Shown here: positions 36,440-46,999 of the stretch, piece after piece | How positions within the stretch are numbered: the first letter of the stretch is position 1 | Layout: each line of letters starts with the position of its first letter | Assembly (NCBI GenBank): GCA_949752745.1 | Contig: OX457028.1 | Location: 20,816,352 to 20,880,351, forward strand | DNA length: 64,000 nt | Reading direction: 5' to 3' | DNA from: Protula sp. h YS-2021 | Lineage: Eukaryota; Annelida; Polychaeta; Sabellida; Serpulidae | Program-made: the position numbers and the translations under genes | Notes under the pieces: generated by a model | The model's database searches: none | What the model was told of the DNA's origin: nothing | What the model saw: the letters and a program-made list of their open reading frames with translations, nothing else

Positions 36440-37230
36440 TTTTCTGTCTTCCTAGGTCAGAAAGAGGCTACGGATCTTTCGGCGCACGTTCTAGGACACC
36501 GAGGTTCGGTCTAGAAGACTTTTTCTTTAAGAGCACACTGGCGCATTATTTTCAACCTCGACCAAACTACCAAGCTTGAGTAAAGAGTAGTTTCGCAACT
36601 GTAGATTCATTGTTGTTGTTGTGGGCGATAATGGGGGTTTTCATCCTGATCTAAAGAAAACATCTATTTTTGTCAGTACAAAGTTGTTATTTGCCATAAC
36701 AATTGTGCGCCATAATTTATAATTGACCATTTATGTGATGCACCCTTTTCAAAATAACGCCATTGGCCCCAGTCATGCGCCGAGATTAGCAAAATTGAGA
36801 TCAATGACATGTTCTATTATTCTTGCGGACACCTTCATGCAATGCATTGTGGATAACTGAGGGCATAGTGAGCGATATTTGGAGTTTATAGCACTGTTTT
36901 ATACCAATGCAAATTCTTCGATATTTAGGTTAAGTAATAATTTTTTTTAAACGGTAAAAAAATTTAAAGAACTAACTTCCTGGCATATGACAAGTAGGCC
37001 AAAATGTATGCAATCGGTCCAGAAACGGAAAAATACCCTGTTATATTTGGTATAAAAGAGTGAGAAAATATGCTTTTTGCCCCGACGCAGGCACTTTTTG
37101 ATCGCGTGATGAAAATATTAATTCTCATAGGAGGATGTAAGGTTGTGACGTGAACTCGTCCTCAAGAATTCTAGGAAATACTCGTACGACGCCTGCTTGC
37201 AACGAAGCAAGAGTCATCTAGGACTAATAC
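36440..37230. repeat. Dispersed repeat, copy 1
   Basis: This matches 61,940-62,430 in the same orientation. Shared phrases include GATAATGGGGG, ATTTATAATT, AATAACGCCATTGG, GAGATTAGC and CAAGAGTCATCTAGGACTA. It is non-coding and of unknown class. Confidence 0.75.
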
Positions 37231-37719
37231 TCGTAGAGATATACGAAGTAATTTAATTAAGAGCCGATTTGGGGCTATACTGGCTCCAAGAAGCGATCCG
37301 CTACTGAGGCTCAGCGTTTCTGATTAAGAAATATACCAAGTATAAACAATGAAGAGCTGACTTGGAGCTGTACTAGTTCTGCTCTTGAATTATCGCTCGA
37401 GGTTTCTGTTTATTTTTTTTTTCTAAGATTTGTAGCTTACTTTTCTTAAACGCTATCTGTTTTATTGAGGATTTAAATTGAAAATATCATTCAGGTGAAA
37501 CGTCACAAAGGCATCCAACGAGATTTACACCCCCTGTTGACGCTGTTTTTTTGTTTTTTTTTTTCGATCTGGTGGAAGATGTCTAATTTTAACCCTGAAT
37601 TGTGGTCGTCGTCGTCAGGATACGCTTTCAGAGCAAAGCTCTATTGTGAGAACCCTAGAGTTGTCGCCCTCTTTCTTTTATAAATATTTTGGTTAGAATT
37701 TTTTAGAGATTTTTAGAAT

Positions 37720-38515
37720 ACGGGCCTGGCAAGGTTTCTGGACGTGACCATCGAAAAATACGGCCCCATTGGCTTGGCAGCATAAAAAATAGGCCCCAAA
37801 ACTCTCCCGGCTGCCAACGACCCGAGACCCATTCCCTTTTTAGGCAATGTTTTTCGGAAAGAGCTCCGCCACTCTCTTCGTATTTTGAATATTTTCTTAT
37901 GATTTCTTTATAACTGATTGGCAATGTTGTCATGTCCAGATTCTTCCGCGGGTCAATTCGGTTTCTCATTGGCTGTTTGGGGAGTCCCTCTCTGGATAGC
38001 CGGGGAATAAAATCTCCCTGGCGAGGCTGGAGAGGGCAGACGAGCATTGACCGAGCTACAGAGAGAGATAGAGAAAGCCTTACTTGACAGCCATTGAGAA
38101 AACCGAGAATAAAGCTAGCAAGGTAGAAATCTGGGAAAGAAAATCTGTTAAGAAATAGTGGAATAAATTTAAAGATCACCGATAAAAGTTATGTCTTTTT
38201 ATTGAAGTTCAGTTTTGGATTAAAGAAGCTGTTTCTGAAAGAAACAGCCCCGAAGAGTCGCACTTTTTAACTTGGCAAAAAAAGTGCACCTTTTCTAACT
38301 CTTCTTTACATCATTTAACGCTGGAAGAGTCGCGCTTTTCACTAGCTGAGAAGTGCATCTTTGCCACTCTTCGGATAGTAAGAGAACGAGGGTCGTGTTG
38401 CTAATTGGGGTGGCAACACACAGTAAAACAACCCTTTATCGACCTCCCCAAGCGACATCGTCGTCGTACTGTCGGTTCTCTAATGGGCAGTATTACGAGG
38501 GTGGCGACACTATAC
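37720..38515 (+). mobile_element. Solo LTR of a Ty3-like element
   Basis: This is the inverted homologue of 52,620-53,360. It shows GAATAAAATCTCCC, CAATGTTTTTCGGAA and TTTATAACTGATTGG, then three hairpins near its 3' end, including GCTGTTTCTGAAAGAAACAGC at 38,229. No internal element region follows, so it looks like a solo LTR. A 158-codon minus-strand open frame across it is not a gene. Confidence 0.7.
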
Positions 38516-38554
38516 GTTTCTATGCAGAATCTCTCCACCCATAACGGTTTTGTG

Positions 38555-39064
38555 CTAGTTTTTTTGCTTGTGATATTGAGTAGATCCTTTATTTTGAGGA
38601 TCGCGTTTTATCGTTGACAGATATGTTGTTTTTTGTCTTCCTGGAGGTCTTTTTACTGTTTCAGTTGCTTCATTAACAGCTCTACTTGCTGGTGTAGTTT
38701 CAGGCAATCTACAGACGTGTCCAAAGAAATTCCAACGACGTTTTCTGATTAGAATTGACCATGGTATTTGGTTTGTCTTTTTATACAGATCTTCGTTACT
38801 AATCCAGTTTCCAGTGCTATATCTGATTGATAATATAGTTCTTTTGCGGTGAAAAATATCTATTTCTTGTTCTTGGCATTTAGTGAGACCCCATACTTCA
38901 CTGTTATATAGGAAGATTGATTCGATTAATGCGTTGAAAACTCGGATCTTGACATGTAGATTTAGTTGTTTCGAGATTAATACAGTTTTCAACTTATTAA
39001 AAGCATTATTTGCTAGTGTTTTTCTTCTTTTTATGTATTCTTCCGTTCCAAGTAAACTGCCCAC
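38555..39064 (-). pseudogene. LINE reverse-transcriptase protein, C-terminal fragment
   Basis: A 169-codon open frame shows the typical end of RTE-like LINE proteins: GSLLGTEEYIKRR, SIFLYNSEVWGLTK, IDIFHRKR, ISNEDLYKKTNQIPWS and RRWNFFGHVCRLPE. It is missing the endonuclease and RT catalytic core. It starts inside the domain, so it is a 5'-truncated copy; the frame is still open, suggesting moderate age. Confidence 0.85.
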
Positions 39065-39439
39065 TAGTTTACAGCTTTTCGACTCAGTGCTACCGCCTTT
39101 ACAAACAGTGTATTTTTCTGTTTAACAGTCATTTATTTGAAGATTTCTGTCTTTGAGTGATTTTCTAGTTTCGTTTTCAATTTTATTTACAAGAAATTAA
39201 GTTTGTTGTAATCTCTTTGCGCAAAGATTCTCACATCCTTTGTTAACGTAATTTTTATTATCTCATTTAAACCCCCATTTGTATTCAAGGTTTTTGTGTT
39301 TCATACCTTTGCGGTATATGTTTAAGTTATCCAGGAATAAAGACTAGTTGAGAAAAGAAAATTATCTCCTTTCATTTCGTCTGTCCGTCCGTACGTAAAT
39401 TTTGGTAAAAGAAACGTTCGTTATATATAGCCGTGTGTC

Positions 39440-40450
39440 AAGTCAAACCTGGATTCACTGCCTTCATATGACGAAGTTGCGAAATCAATAAAGCTGTTGT
39501 CCTCAGAGAAAGCACCCGGACCTGAAGGCATTCCAAGAGGTACAAGAACTGAGGCGCACATATGATAAAAACACTGACAAAATTATTCCAGTGTTTCTGG
39601 AAGAAGGAAGAGGTTGCAAAGGTCACGACACTTACACCTCATGAAAGTTACACGTATACAAAAGGACAGGAACTACATTCACTTCATTTCGTCAGTATCT
39701 ATCAATAGCTGGTAAAATACCACCAGAGTCTCAACGGAGTTTTCGCAGAAGACCCCGCACAACTGATATGACCTTTGCTATAAAGCAACCTCAGTAAAAA
39801 AAAGTCGCAAGCAGAACATGGGGCACTACCCAGTATTTGCAGACCTTACAAAGGTCTTTGACACAGTTAGAATGGAAGGACTATAGAGGCTCCTACGCAA
39901 ATCAGGCCGCACATACAAGATCGTCATGATGATAAGTGCGCTCCATAATGGAAAATGCATGCGGGGAAGAGTAAGAGAAAGCTGTGGGTTTCTCAGTCCC
40001 ATTTGAAATCAGCAATGGTGCGAAACAAGTTTGTATCTTAACTCCCCCCACATACTTTTTTTTGTTGAATTCTGTTCTCTTTGCAGTTTTGATGTGCATT
40101 CCGCCACTCTGATAAAGGTGTGTGCATGGAAGTATGTTGTAATAACAGCGTCCTCAGGCTAGTAGATCGGATGCGCATACTAAAGTAGTCGAAACTATTG
40201 TCTGCTCTTTGCTGGCGAATGTGTCTTTTCTGTTTTCAGCCTAGAAGACATACCCATCATCAGACAGACTTCCTGATTTAGCAAAGAAGTTTGGCCTTAC
40301 CGTAACCCTGAAAAGCTGAAATACTCTATCAGTTTGCCGTTGATGACACATTGACTCTGTAAATAATTTTTCCTTTCTTGGAAGCATCATCTCATCCAAT
40401 GTCGGCATTGATGTGGAGGTGACCCAACGTAAACCTAAGGCCAATTTAGC
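39440..40450 (+). pseudogene. RTE-like LINE reverse transcriptase, decayed
   Basis: RT phrases can be read across shifting frames: SSEKAPGPEGIP, then FADLTKVFDTVRMEGL (palm motif A region) and ALHNGKCMRGRV. Many stops and frameshifts break it. It lies opposite in orientation to the fragment at 38,555-39,064, so they are separate insertions. Confidence 0.78.
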
Positions 40451-41900
40451 GTTTGATAGATTATAGAACAGGCTGTGGAGACACTTGCCCCTTATCCCTC
40501 CCCTGCCCCCATAAACAAAGCACTTGTATCTCGCAATGGATGCAAATTGTATTTTACTTTAGCAAATACTCTATCTATTACTAATAACTGGATTGTAGAG
40601 TTGACTATAACATACAAATAAAGTAACATTTGCATAAGTCACATTGACTGTGCCATCACTGAAACGTCAACGCTTTTATTGTTAAGCAATGGCTAACAAG
40701 TAAAACTTCGGCAAAAGGGAATGGCACTTTTAGAGAGGAATGTAAGAGGTACTTTTTGTTCAGTACTCCGCTTTTTCTACATCAGGGGATTTGTTTTAGA
40801 TCTGCACTCAAAACCCAACAAAAATGGAACTCTTAAACGCTCCTTATTGTTTTATATAATCTTATAGATGCGGGATAGAAAGGGTCCGAGTTTATTTGAA
40901 CAAGGGTGCTTTAAAATTTGCTTTTTCATATTTAGAGCCGTTATAAAAAGCTATGGATGCGCATGGTATCATAAGAGTTTTAGGATGCCATCAGAGGATG
41001 GGTTCTGAGGTGAAAAAGTTGTTTCTGGACACTAAAACTAGAAAGTATGTTTCCTTTACACGGAGTACTAATTAAATTAGCAACTTTTCTCAAAACTGAC
41101 TTTCTACGTGAACCGTGTGTTTGGATCATAATCTCTCTACATTCCAGTTAAAAAAAGGTCTAGTACAACTCGACTACGCTGCAATATATATGTGGTTCGT
41201 TCGTGAGGAAGTTGGCGTTGTCGGGGAGTTGTGACTGGCAAGTGTCATTTTGATTCTAAAACAAGTGAAACAACAAATTTGGCATTTGTTCATAAAATCT
41301 ATTCACAAAACTTAAGTCAAAAGTAATAAGGCAAAAACCCTTTAGGTCACATTTAGCTTCTGGAATTGTCCTAAGTTTTAAGGCGGTTTCCTATAGTACA
41401 TAAGGTAGATATCCTATGGCGAGCACTTCCTGATGTGCAATCGTATACCATCGTTATTTTGTTCTCAAATAGGCAAACGAACCTTTTTGTTTAACAAGTA
41501 CAACTCAAAGTCTTCCATTGAATGTAATACAGGCAGGACGGTCTCCTCCTTTATAGAATAACAACAATATGGTAAAATAAGTAGCATTGATTCCATCGGA
41601 AAAGAGTAGTATAGTGTACACCTGTACTTCAGGTTTGGCTCTGTTTACATTTCCATTCTTCCCGGTCTACTGTCTATTGTTCTGGGTTCTAGGTCTATTG
41701 TGACGTCATAGTCAAGGTCATTCCTGGTACGACTCCTATTGTCTACTGACGTCACCCCAAGATCATCCCTGTTTTGACTCATCCTTTGTGCAAACACTCT
41801 GATGTCACAGATAGGATTTTCTATTTTAGAGCATTATGTTTGTTTTAGAGCAAGTCTATTTTAGAGAATTATGTATGTTTGGGCATGTCAGAAATGCTCA
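40451..41900. other. Nothing recognised
   Basis: AT-rich sequence between the LINE remains and the Polinton-like element. GTCTATTG and GACGTCA phrases recur at 41,660-41,760. There are no supported coding exons. Confidence 0.5.
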
Positions 41901-41984
41901 CCTCTGATTGGATGAGATATGTGCTGAGTCAGTGCTACGTGTACATCAATTTCCACATAAAAGTTGACATAAAAATAACTGTGT

Positions 41985-42835
41985 TTATATTAAAATAGTT
42001 CATAGAGACAAGGTTTCCATTCATGAAAGAAAATTGCTATTTATACAATAACAAAGTCTGTTCATAAAATATCAAACTGAATTTAAATTAAAATACGTCA
42101 AAATAACACAGAATCTATTCATTGTAAGGAAATGAATGTTTATGTAACAACAAAGTATGTTTATAGTAAATACTTCAAGGGATTCAATTTTTATTTAATA
42201 TAAAAGGTAGAAAATCAAAATTTATATAAAACATTAAGCAACATGAGCGAGAACAGTAAAAAATTTGAGCCCTAAAACGTGTGCTGGACATAAAATTTAG
42301 TTAAAATCTGCAATTTAAAAAATTGTTAGATCCCGATTGATCCAGGTTATTTAATTTTCATTAAAACATAGTCGTGTGACCATTCTTTCAACTTCTCTTG
42401 ACGAGCAGAGCTCAAAAAATGTCATTTTCTGCAAAATCCAGATTGCGCCGGATTGATCCAGATTGATTAATATTTATTACAACATTGCGTTGTGATCATC
42501 CTTTCAACTCGACTTGACAAGCAGAGCTCAAAAATGTCATTTTCTACCAAATCCAGGCTGGGTCTGATTGATGCAGTTGCTTAATTATCATTAACACACA
42601 GTCGTGTGATCACCCGCTGACCTTGTCTCAAACAGAAAGGCCTGAAAATATAATTTTAGCAAGATCCTCTTTGATCCATACTGATCCAAACATACTAAAT
42701 TACTCTAAAATATAGTTGTGTGGATACTCGTTGAACTTGTCTCGAACAGCAGAGCCTGAATATATCATTTTCTGTGGAACACATCAAAATGCAAGACATA
42801 TACTGAATATGTTTAATGATACACTTTGAAGACAT
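41985..42835. repeat. Left composite terminal inverted repeat
   Basis: The outer half has a TATTTATACAATAACAAAGT-type sequence. The inner half has four tandem units of about 115 bp, each with TTGATCCAGATTG, CGTGTGACCATTC and TTGACGAGCAGAGCTC followed by TCATTTTCTGC. The reverse complement of 45,955-46,960 matches in the same order. Confidence 0.8.
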
Positions 42836-43067
42836 CGCTTATGTCAATAAGAATATTGCAACTTTGTTGATTTACAAAGTCTCATAAAGTTCAGTCAAAC
42901 AAGTCTATTGCTCTTCAAAACAATTTATATTTACGAGCATACAGACTTGTACATGTCATAGAAAGACTCACAAACAATATGATCTTTTCCTTTTTGGATA
43001 TTAACTCGCCCAACTCTATTACGTCATCGTCGTCTTTGTCGTCTTCATCGCCGTTGTCATCATCGTC

Positions 43068-43068
<1 letters not shown>

Positions 43069-43131
<63 letters not shown>
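43069..43131. repeat. (TA)n microsatellite
   Basis: About 31 TA dinucleotides, preceded by a GTCATCGTC-type trinucleotide-rich tract. A minus-strand open frame (Tyr-Ile repeats then Asp-rich) is an artefact of both. Confidence 0.95.
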
Positions 43132-43133
<2 letters not shown>

Positions 43134-43158
43134 TCAAAGACTTTTTATCATTTGAAAA

Positions 43159-43900
43159 GTGGACATGGAACCGAAAGGATGTATCAATACTGGCGAATCA
43201 GCGGTAAAGAGCGGAACCATATTTGTAAATATCAACAAATCCTTTTATCTTTCAACACCACTTTACTATGACAGCATCTGCACCTACAGGGAGCAGAAAG
43301 AAATGGTTGGTGAAATATTCTGCAACAGATATGATACAGCCAAAACCAGATCGTGTTTTATATCTGTATAAAAGGTCTCCCTATGAGAAAATGAAAGACA
43401 CAGTTCCAAACCTAGAATTCAGGGGATTCCGCCAGCTTTGGACAACGATACATCATTTCATGTCAAGAAATCCATCGTGGTGATTCTAGATGATATCACG
43501 TCTATCACTGCTGTCGACCCTAAAATCGTCAATTTGTTTAAGAAGGTAGCAACCTTAGGCGTTTAGGCGTGATGAACCTCACACAAAGCATATTTCCTCC
43601 TGAAAAGAATGTAGTGACTCAGAGACGTAATACCCAATACACGATCATTTTCAAGTGACCAGTGATTCAGGACCAAGTACGAACTCTTGGAACTTTTATG
43701 TTTTCCAGTCGCTCAGATCAATTTTTGCGAGTTTATAATAAAGTGACAGAAAAGCCACATAGATATCTTGTGATTGACAGCAAACAAGATACATCAGCAG
43801 AAGAACGATTTAAGACTGATATTTTTACTGATGCAAATACATCAACAACTAGACCGTATTCGCTATCTAGCAACGAAAATTACACTTTAAGGTCATAAAA
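43159..43900 (+). pseudogene. A32-like packaging ATPase remnant
   Basis: Spread over two frames are a Walker A-like site that has changed (APTGSRKK instead of a GSGK-type loop), an intact-looking Walker B (VVILDDI), and the downstream Polinton-type segment with a TQSIF motif, a TIIF strand, a YNKVTEKPHRYLVIDS helix-strand and an IF end. At least one frameshift near 43,420 and internal stops make it inactive. The family packages DNA into virions in adenovirus-like and Polinton-like elements; assignment is by motif order only. Confidence 0.65.
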
Positions 43901-43914
43901 ATGCGATTTTGAAC

Positions 43915-44600
43915 TCTTAACCTCTTACGTATCGTCTTTTAGGCCCAAAGGATCGAAAATAACTCAAAATCGTTCTATATCTAATCGTTTTAAAGATAAT
44001 GCTCAACTTCCGGTTTTTGTCTTTGACCACGGCTGAGGAGGTCAAAGTCACCGAGGAACCTCTTACATGTCGTCTTTTAGGCCCAAAGCGTCGAAGATAA
44101 GCTCAAAATCGCTCTATCTCTAACATTTTTCGATATAATGGCCCACTTCCGGCCTTGACCTTGACCAGGGCCTAGGCGGTCAAGGTCAACGAGGTACCTC
44201 TTACATATCGTCTTTTAGGCCCAAAGGATCGAAAATAAGCTCAAAATCGCCCTATCTCTAACCGTTTTCGAGATAATAGCCACACTGCCGGTTTTTTATT
44301 TTGACCATGGCCGAGGAGGTCAAGATCACCGAAAAATCTCTTACATGTCGTCTTTCAGGTCCAAAGGGTCGAAGATAAGCTCAAAATTCTAACCTTTTTC
44401 GATATAATGGCCTACTTCCGGTCTTGACCTTGACCATGACCCATTCGGTCAGGCTCAACGAGATCCTCTTACATATCGTCTTTCAAGTCCAAAGGATCGA
44501 AAATAAGCTCAAAATCGCTCTATCTTTACCCGTTTTCGAGATAATGACCCACTGCCGGTTTTTGACATTGACCATGACCGAGGATGTCAATCGCTCTTTA
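43915..44600. repeat. 138-bp tandem repeat with inverted TCAAGGTCA arms
   Basis: Five units of 128-140 bp, each with TCTTACATATCGTCTTTTAG, AGCTCAAAATCGC, TTTTCGAGATAATG and then TGACCTTGACC...GGTCAAGGTCA. In the unit at 44,155-44,189 the arms TTGACCTTGACC and GGTCAAGGTCAA are perfect 12-bp inverted repeats. Confidence 0.88.
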
Positions 44601-44639
44601 AATGATCATGGTCATGGTTAAAAATCCGGATTTTACGGC

Positions 44640-45350
44640 GTCTAATCCCCCTCTGTCAGTGAGCCAACTTTCATCACTCTTCGGCAATTAGGAAAAACCC
44701 AAACGCTGCAACCAACTCAAACTTGCACATGCTTGCTGTGATGGCTCTCATTGAAGAGAGTTGGACGATCAATTTTAACAGCTAAGAAAAAAGCACCAAA
44801 GGCTGCCGCACAAATTCATATAAGCCTTGACCAAGTCAAAGACTTGTCAAGTGTTAAAAAACCCAAACGCTGCAGCCAACTTAAACTTGCGCACGCGTGC
44901 TGTGATGGCTTTCATTCAGCGCTGGGCGATCGATACAGCGAGGTTGATATCATGCCAGTTTAAAGTACTGCTCTCAGCTTCTTCTCGCCTGTTTCGTAAA
45001 TTTCTTTTGTCATTCTCAATTAAAAAATAAGCCTATTAAAAAAATTACAGGAGGCTCAACTAGACAAACTGAAGTTTATTATATCCAAGTTTCATATGTC
45101 TAGCCCCCAACGGCCTCTGACTAGTTCCACGGATAAACTAAAGAAAAACGATAAAAATATGTACAACTGCGGCTAAAATTTTCGTACAAATTCAATACAC
45201 TAGATGATTTTAGCAAATCCCCAAGTGTAATGATGAGAGCAACCATACCTGTGAAGAAACACGTCATTCTAATGTATATGCATCCCAGAAAGAAAGCGCT
45301 ATAAGATGCCTATCACAGAACTTTAGATCAACCTTCTAATGAAAGCCAAA
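44640..45350 (+). pseudogene. Decayed coding stretch of the Polinton-like element
   Basis: Short Lys/Ala-rich frames are visible (SILTAKKKAPKAAAQIHISL; EAQLDKLKFIISKFHM; TIPVKKHVILMYMHPRKKAL) with stops between them. A phrase around AAACCCAAACGCTGCA is present twice (44,695 and 44,861), with similar flanks of about 60-70 bp, so part of the gene is duplicated. I do not recognise the product. Confidence 0.4.
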
Positions 45351-45358
45351 GAGTCAAC

Positions 45359-45885
45359 ATGGCTGAAAATAATGCACATGCTTGTATAGAATGTGGCGCG
45401 TTATACAGCAGCCAAGCATATTTGTTCAAACATATTAAGCAATGTTGCCAGGGTGGCGATGACAGCAGTTCTGAGAGTGAGTCAGAAACAGACTCTGTTG
45501 GATATGATATGGTCAAAGAAGTATATAATGACCATAACGACAAATTTCAAGAAAATTTTTTAGAATATGAAGGATAAGGGCTTGAAGATGCGCGTGAAAG
45601 AGCAAGTGATGACCTTCGACCAGCTAATAAGCGTCGACTAAAACAATTGTGCCTCAGGCTATTCAAATATACCAACGTGTAGAACAAAGCGAACAATATC
45701 AAAACATTTTAGAAGACTTTAATTACTTTACTGATGGAAAACATTACGAATATTCAAACAATGCATTCTTTGAAGAGCTTCTAGACGACGACGAAGAGTA
45801 GGAAGAAGAGGAAAGCAGCATCGAAGAAAGTGACATGGATAAGGGCAGTGAGGCGGAACAGAGTGAAACAGATGAAGAGCAATAG
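45359..45885 (+). pseudogene. C2H2-like zinc finger / acidic protein, broken
   Basis: The ATG at 45,359 begins MAENNAHACIECGALYSSQ, then AYLFKHIKQC, a zinc-finger-like C..C...H...C arrangement, then Ser/Glu-rich and charged helical sequence. A stop at 45,575 and a frame change separate it from a matching acidic tail (FFEELLDDDEE, a stop, then SSIEESDMDKGSEAEQSETD, TAG at 45,883). An AATAAA follows at 45,968. Short zinc-finger/acidic proteins of this layout occur in Polinton-like elements of aquatic invertebrates; their role is not known to me. Confidence 0.55.
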
Positions 45886-45954
45886 ACTTATTTCACTAAA
45901 CTTTATGAAATTTTGTGAATCAACAAATATTGTAATATTGTATTGATTTAAGAC

Positions 45955-46960
45955 TTCAAAGTGTATCAATAAAACTATTCACTATAAGTCTTGCTTCTGG
46001 ATGTGTTCCGCAGAAAATGATATATTTAAACTCTGCTCGACACGACGAGTTCAACGAGTGGTCACACGACTATGCTATTATGACAATTAAGCAATCTGGA
46101 TCACTCTGATTCAGCCTGGATTTTGTAGCAAGCGACATTTTTTGAGCTGTGCTCGTCAAGAGAAGTTGAAAGAATGGTCACACGGTCATGTTTCAATATA
46201 AGAATTAGCAGTCTGGATCAATCTGTATCACTGTGGATTTTGCAGAAAATGGCATTTTGAAGTTCTCCTCGTCAAGACAAGTTGAAAGAATGGTCACACG
46301 AATGTGTTTTAATAACAATTAAGCAATCTGGATCAATCTGGATCTGATAAAAATCATAGATGGCGTAGTATTTGCAGATTTTAACTTAATTTTTATGTCT
46401 AGCACATATTTTAGGGCTCAAACTTGTTATTGTGCTCGTCCATTGTGGTTAATGTTTTTATACAAACCTCAATTTCCTGAGTTAAAATTAAAACGTTAAG
46501 CATATAAATATTTTAGCTTAAACACACTTTAATTTATACAAACTTTAATTTCCTGCCATCAAAGAAAACTTTAACTTACTAAATATTTTAATTTAAAGGC
46601 ACTTCGTTTTTGTGTCAACTTTAATTTCCTCTCTTCAAAAGAAAACTCTAAGTATTTCAATAATTTAATTTAAACACACTGTGTTAGTTTATAAGTATTT
46701 TAATTCAAACATAGTTTGTTATTTTATAAACAGACTTTGTTATTGCATAAATAGTGATTTCCCGCCTTCAAAGGAAATCGTTCAACAATTTAATTCGTTG
46801 AAGTATTTGCTATAAGCACACCTAATTATTTTATAAAGAGAATTTGTTGCTATATAAATAGTAATTTCCTCTTTTCAAAGAAAACTTTAAGTATCTAAAT
46901 ATTCTTATATAAATATATTTTATTTGTTTATAAACAATCATTTCCTTTTAATAAATAGAA
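45955..46960. repeat. Right composite terminal inverted repeat
   Basis: On the minus strand it has three to four units of the same ~115-bp repeat as the left arm (46,000-46,340). These are followed by GAGCCCTAAAATATGTGCT, and then by several copies of a ~95-bp AT-rich unit (GGAAATTACTATTTATA) that is present about once or twice in the left arm. Confidence 0.8.
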
Positions 46961-46999
46961 ACAAGCTCGCCCGTGTAAATTGATTTAGCAACGCGCACA

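Noticed and set aside
37703..38179. 158-codon minus-strand open frame
   Set aside because: It lies in the LTR, and part of its translation recurs at 53,166-53,363 because the LTR is repeated; no protein domain is visible.
42915..43133. Minus-strand open frame with Tyr-Ile and Asp repeats
   Set aside because: It is a product of the TA microsatellite and the adjacent GTC/ATC tract.
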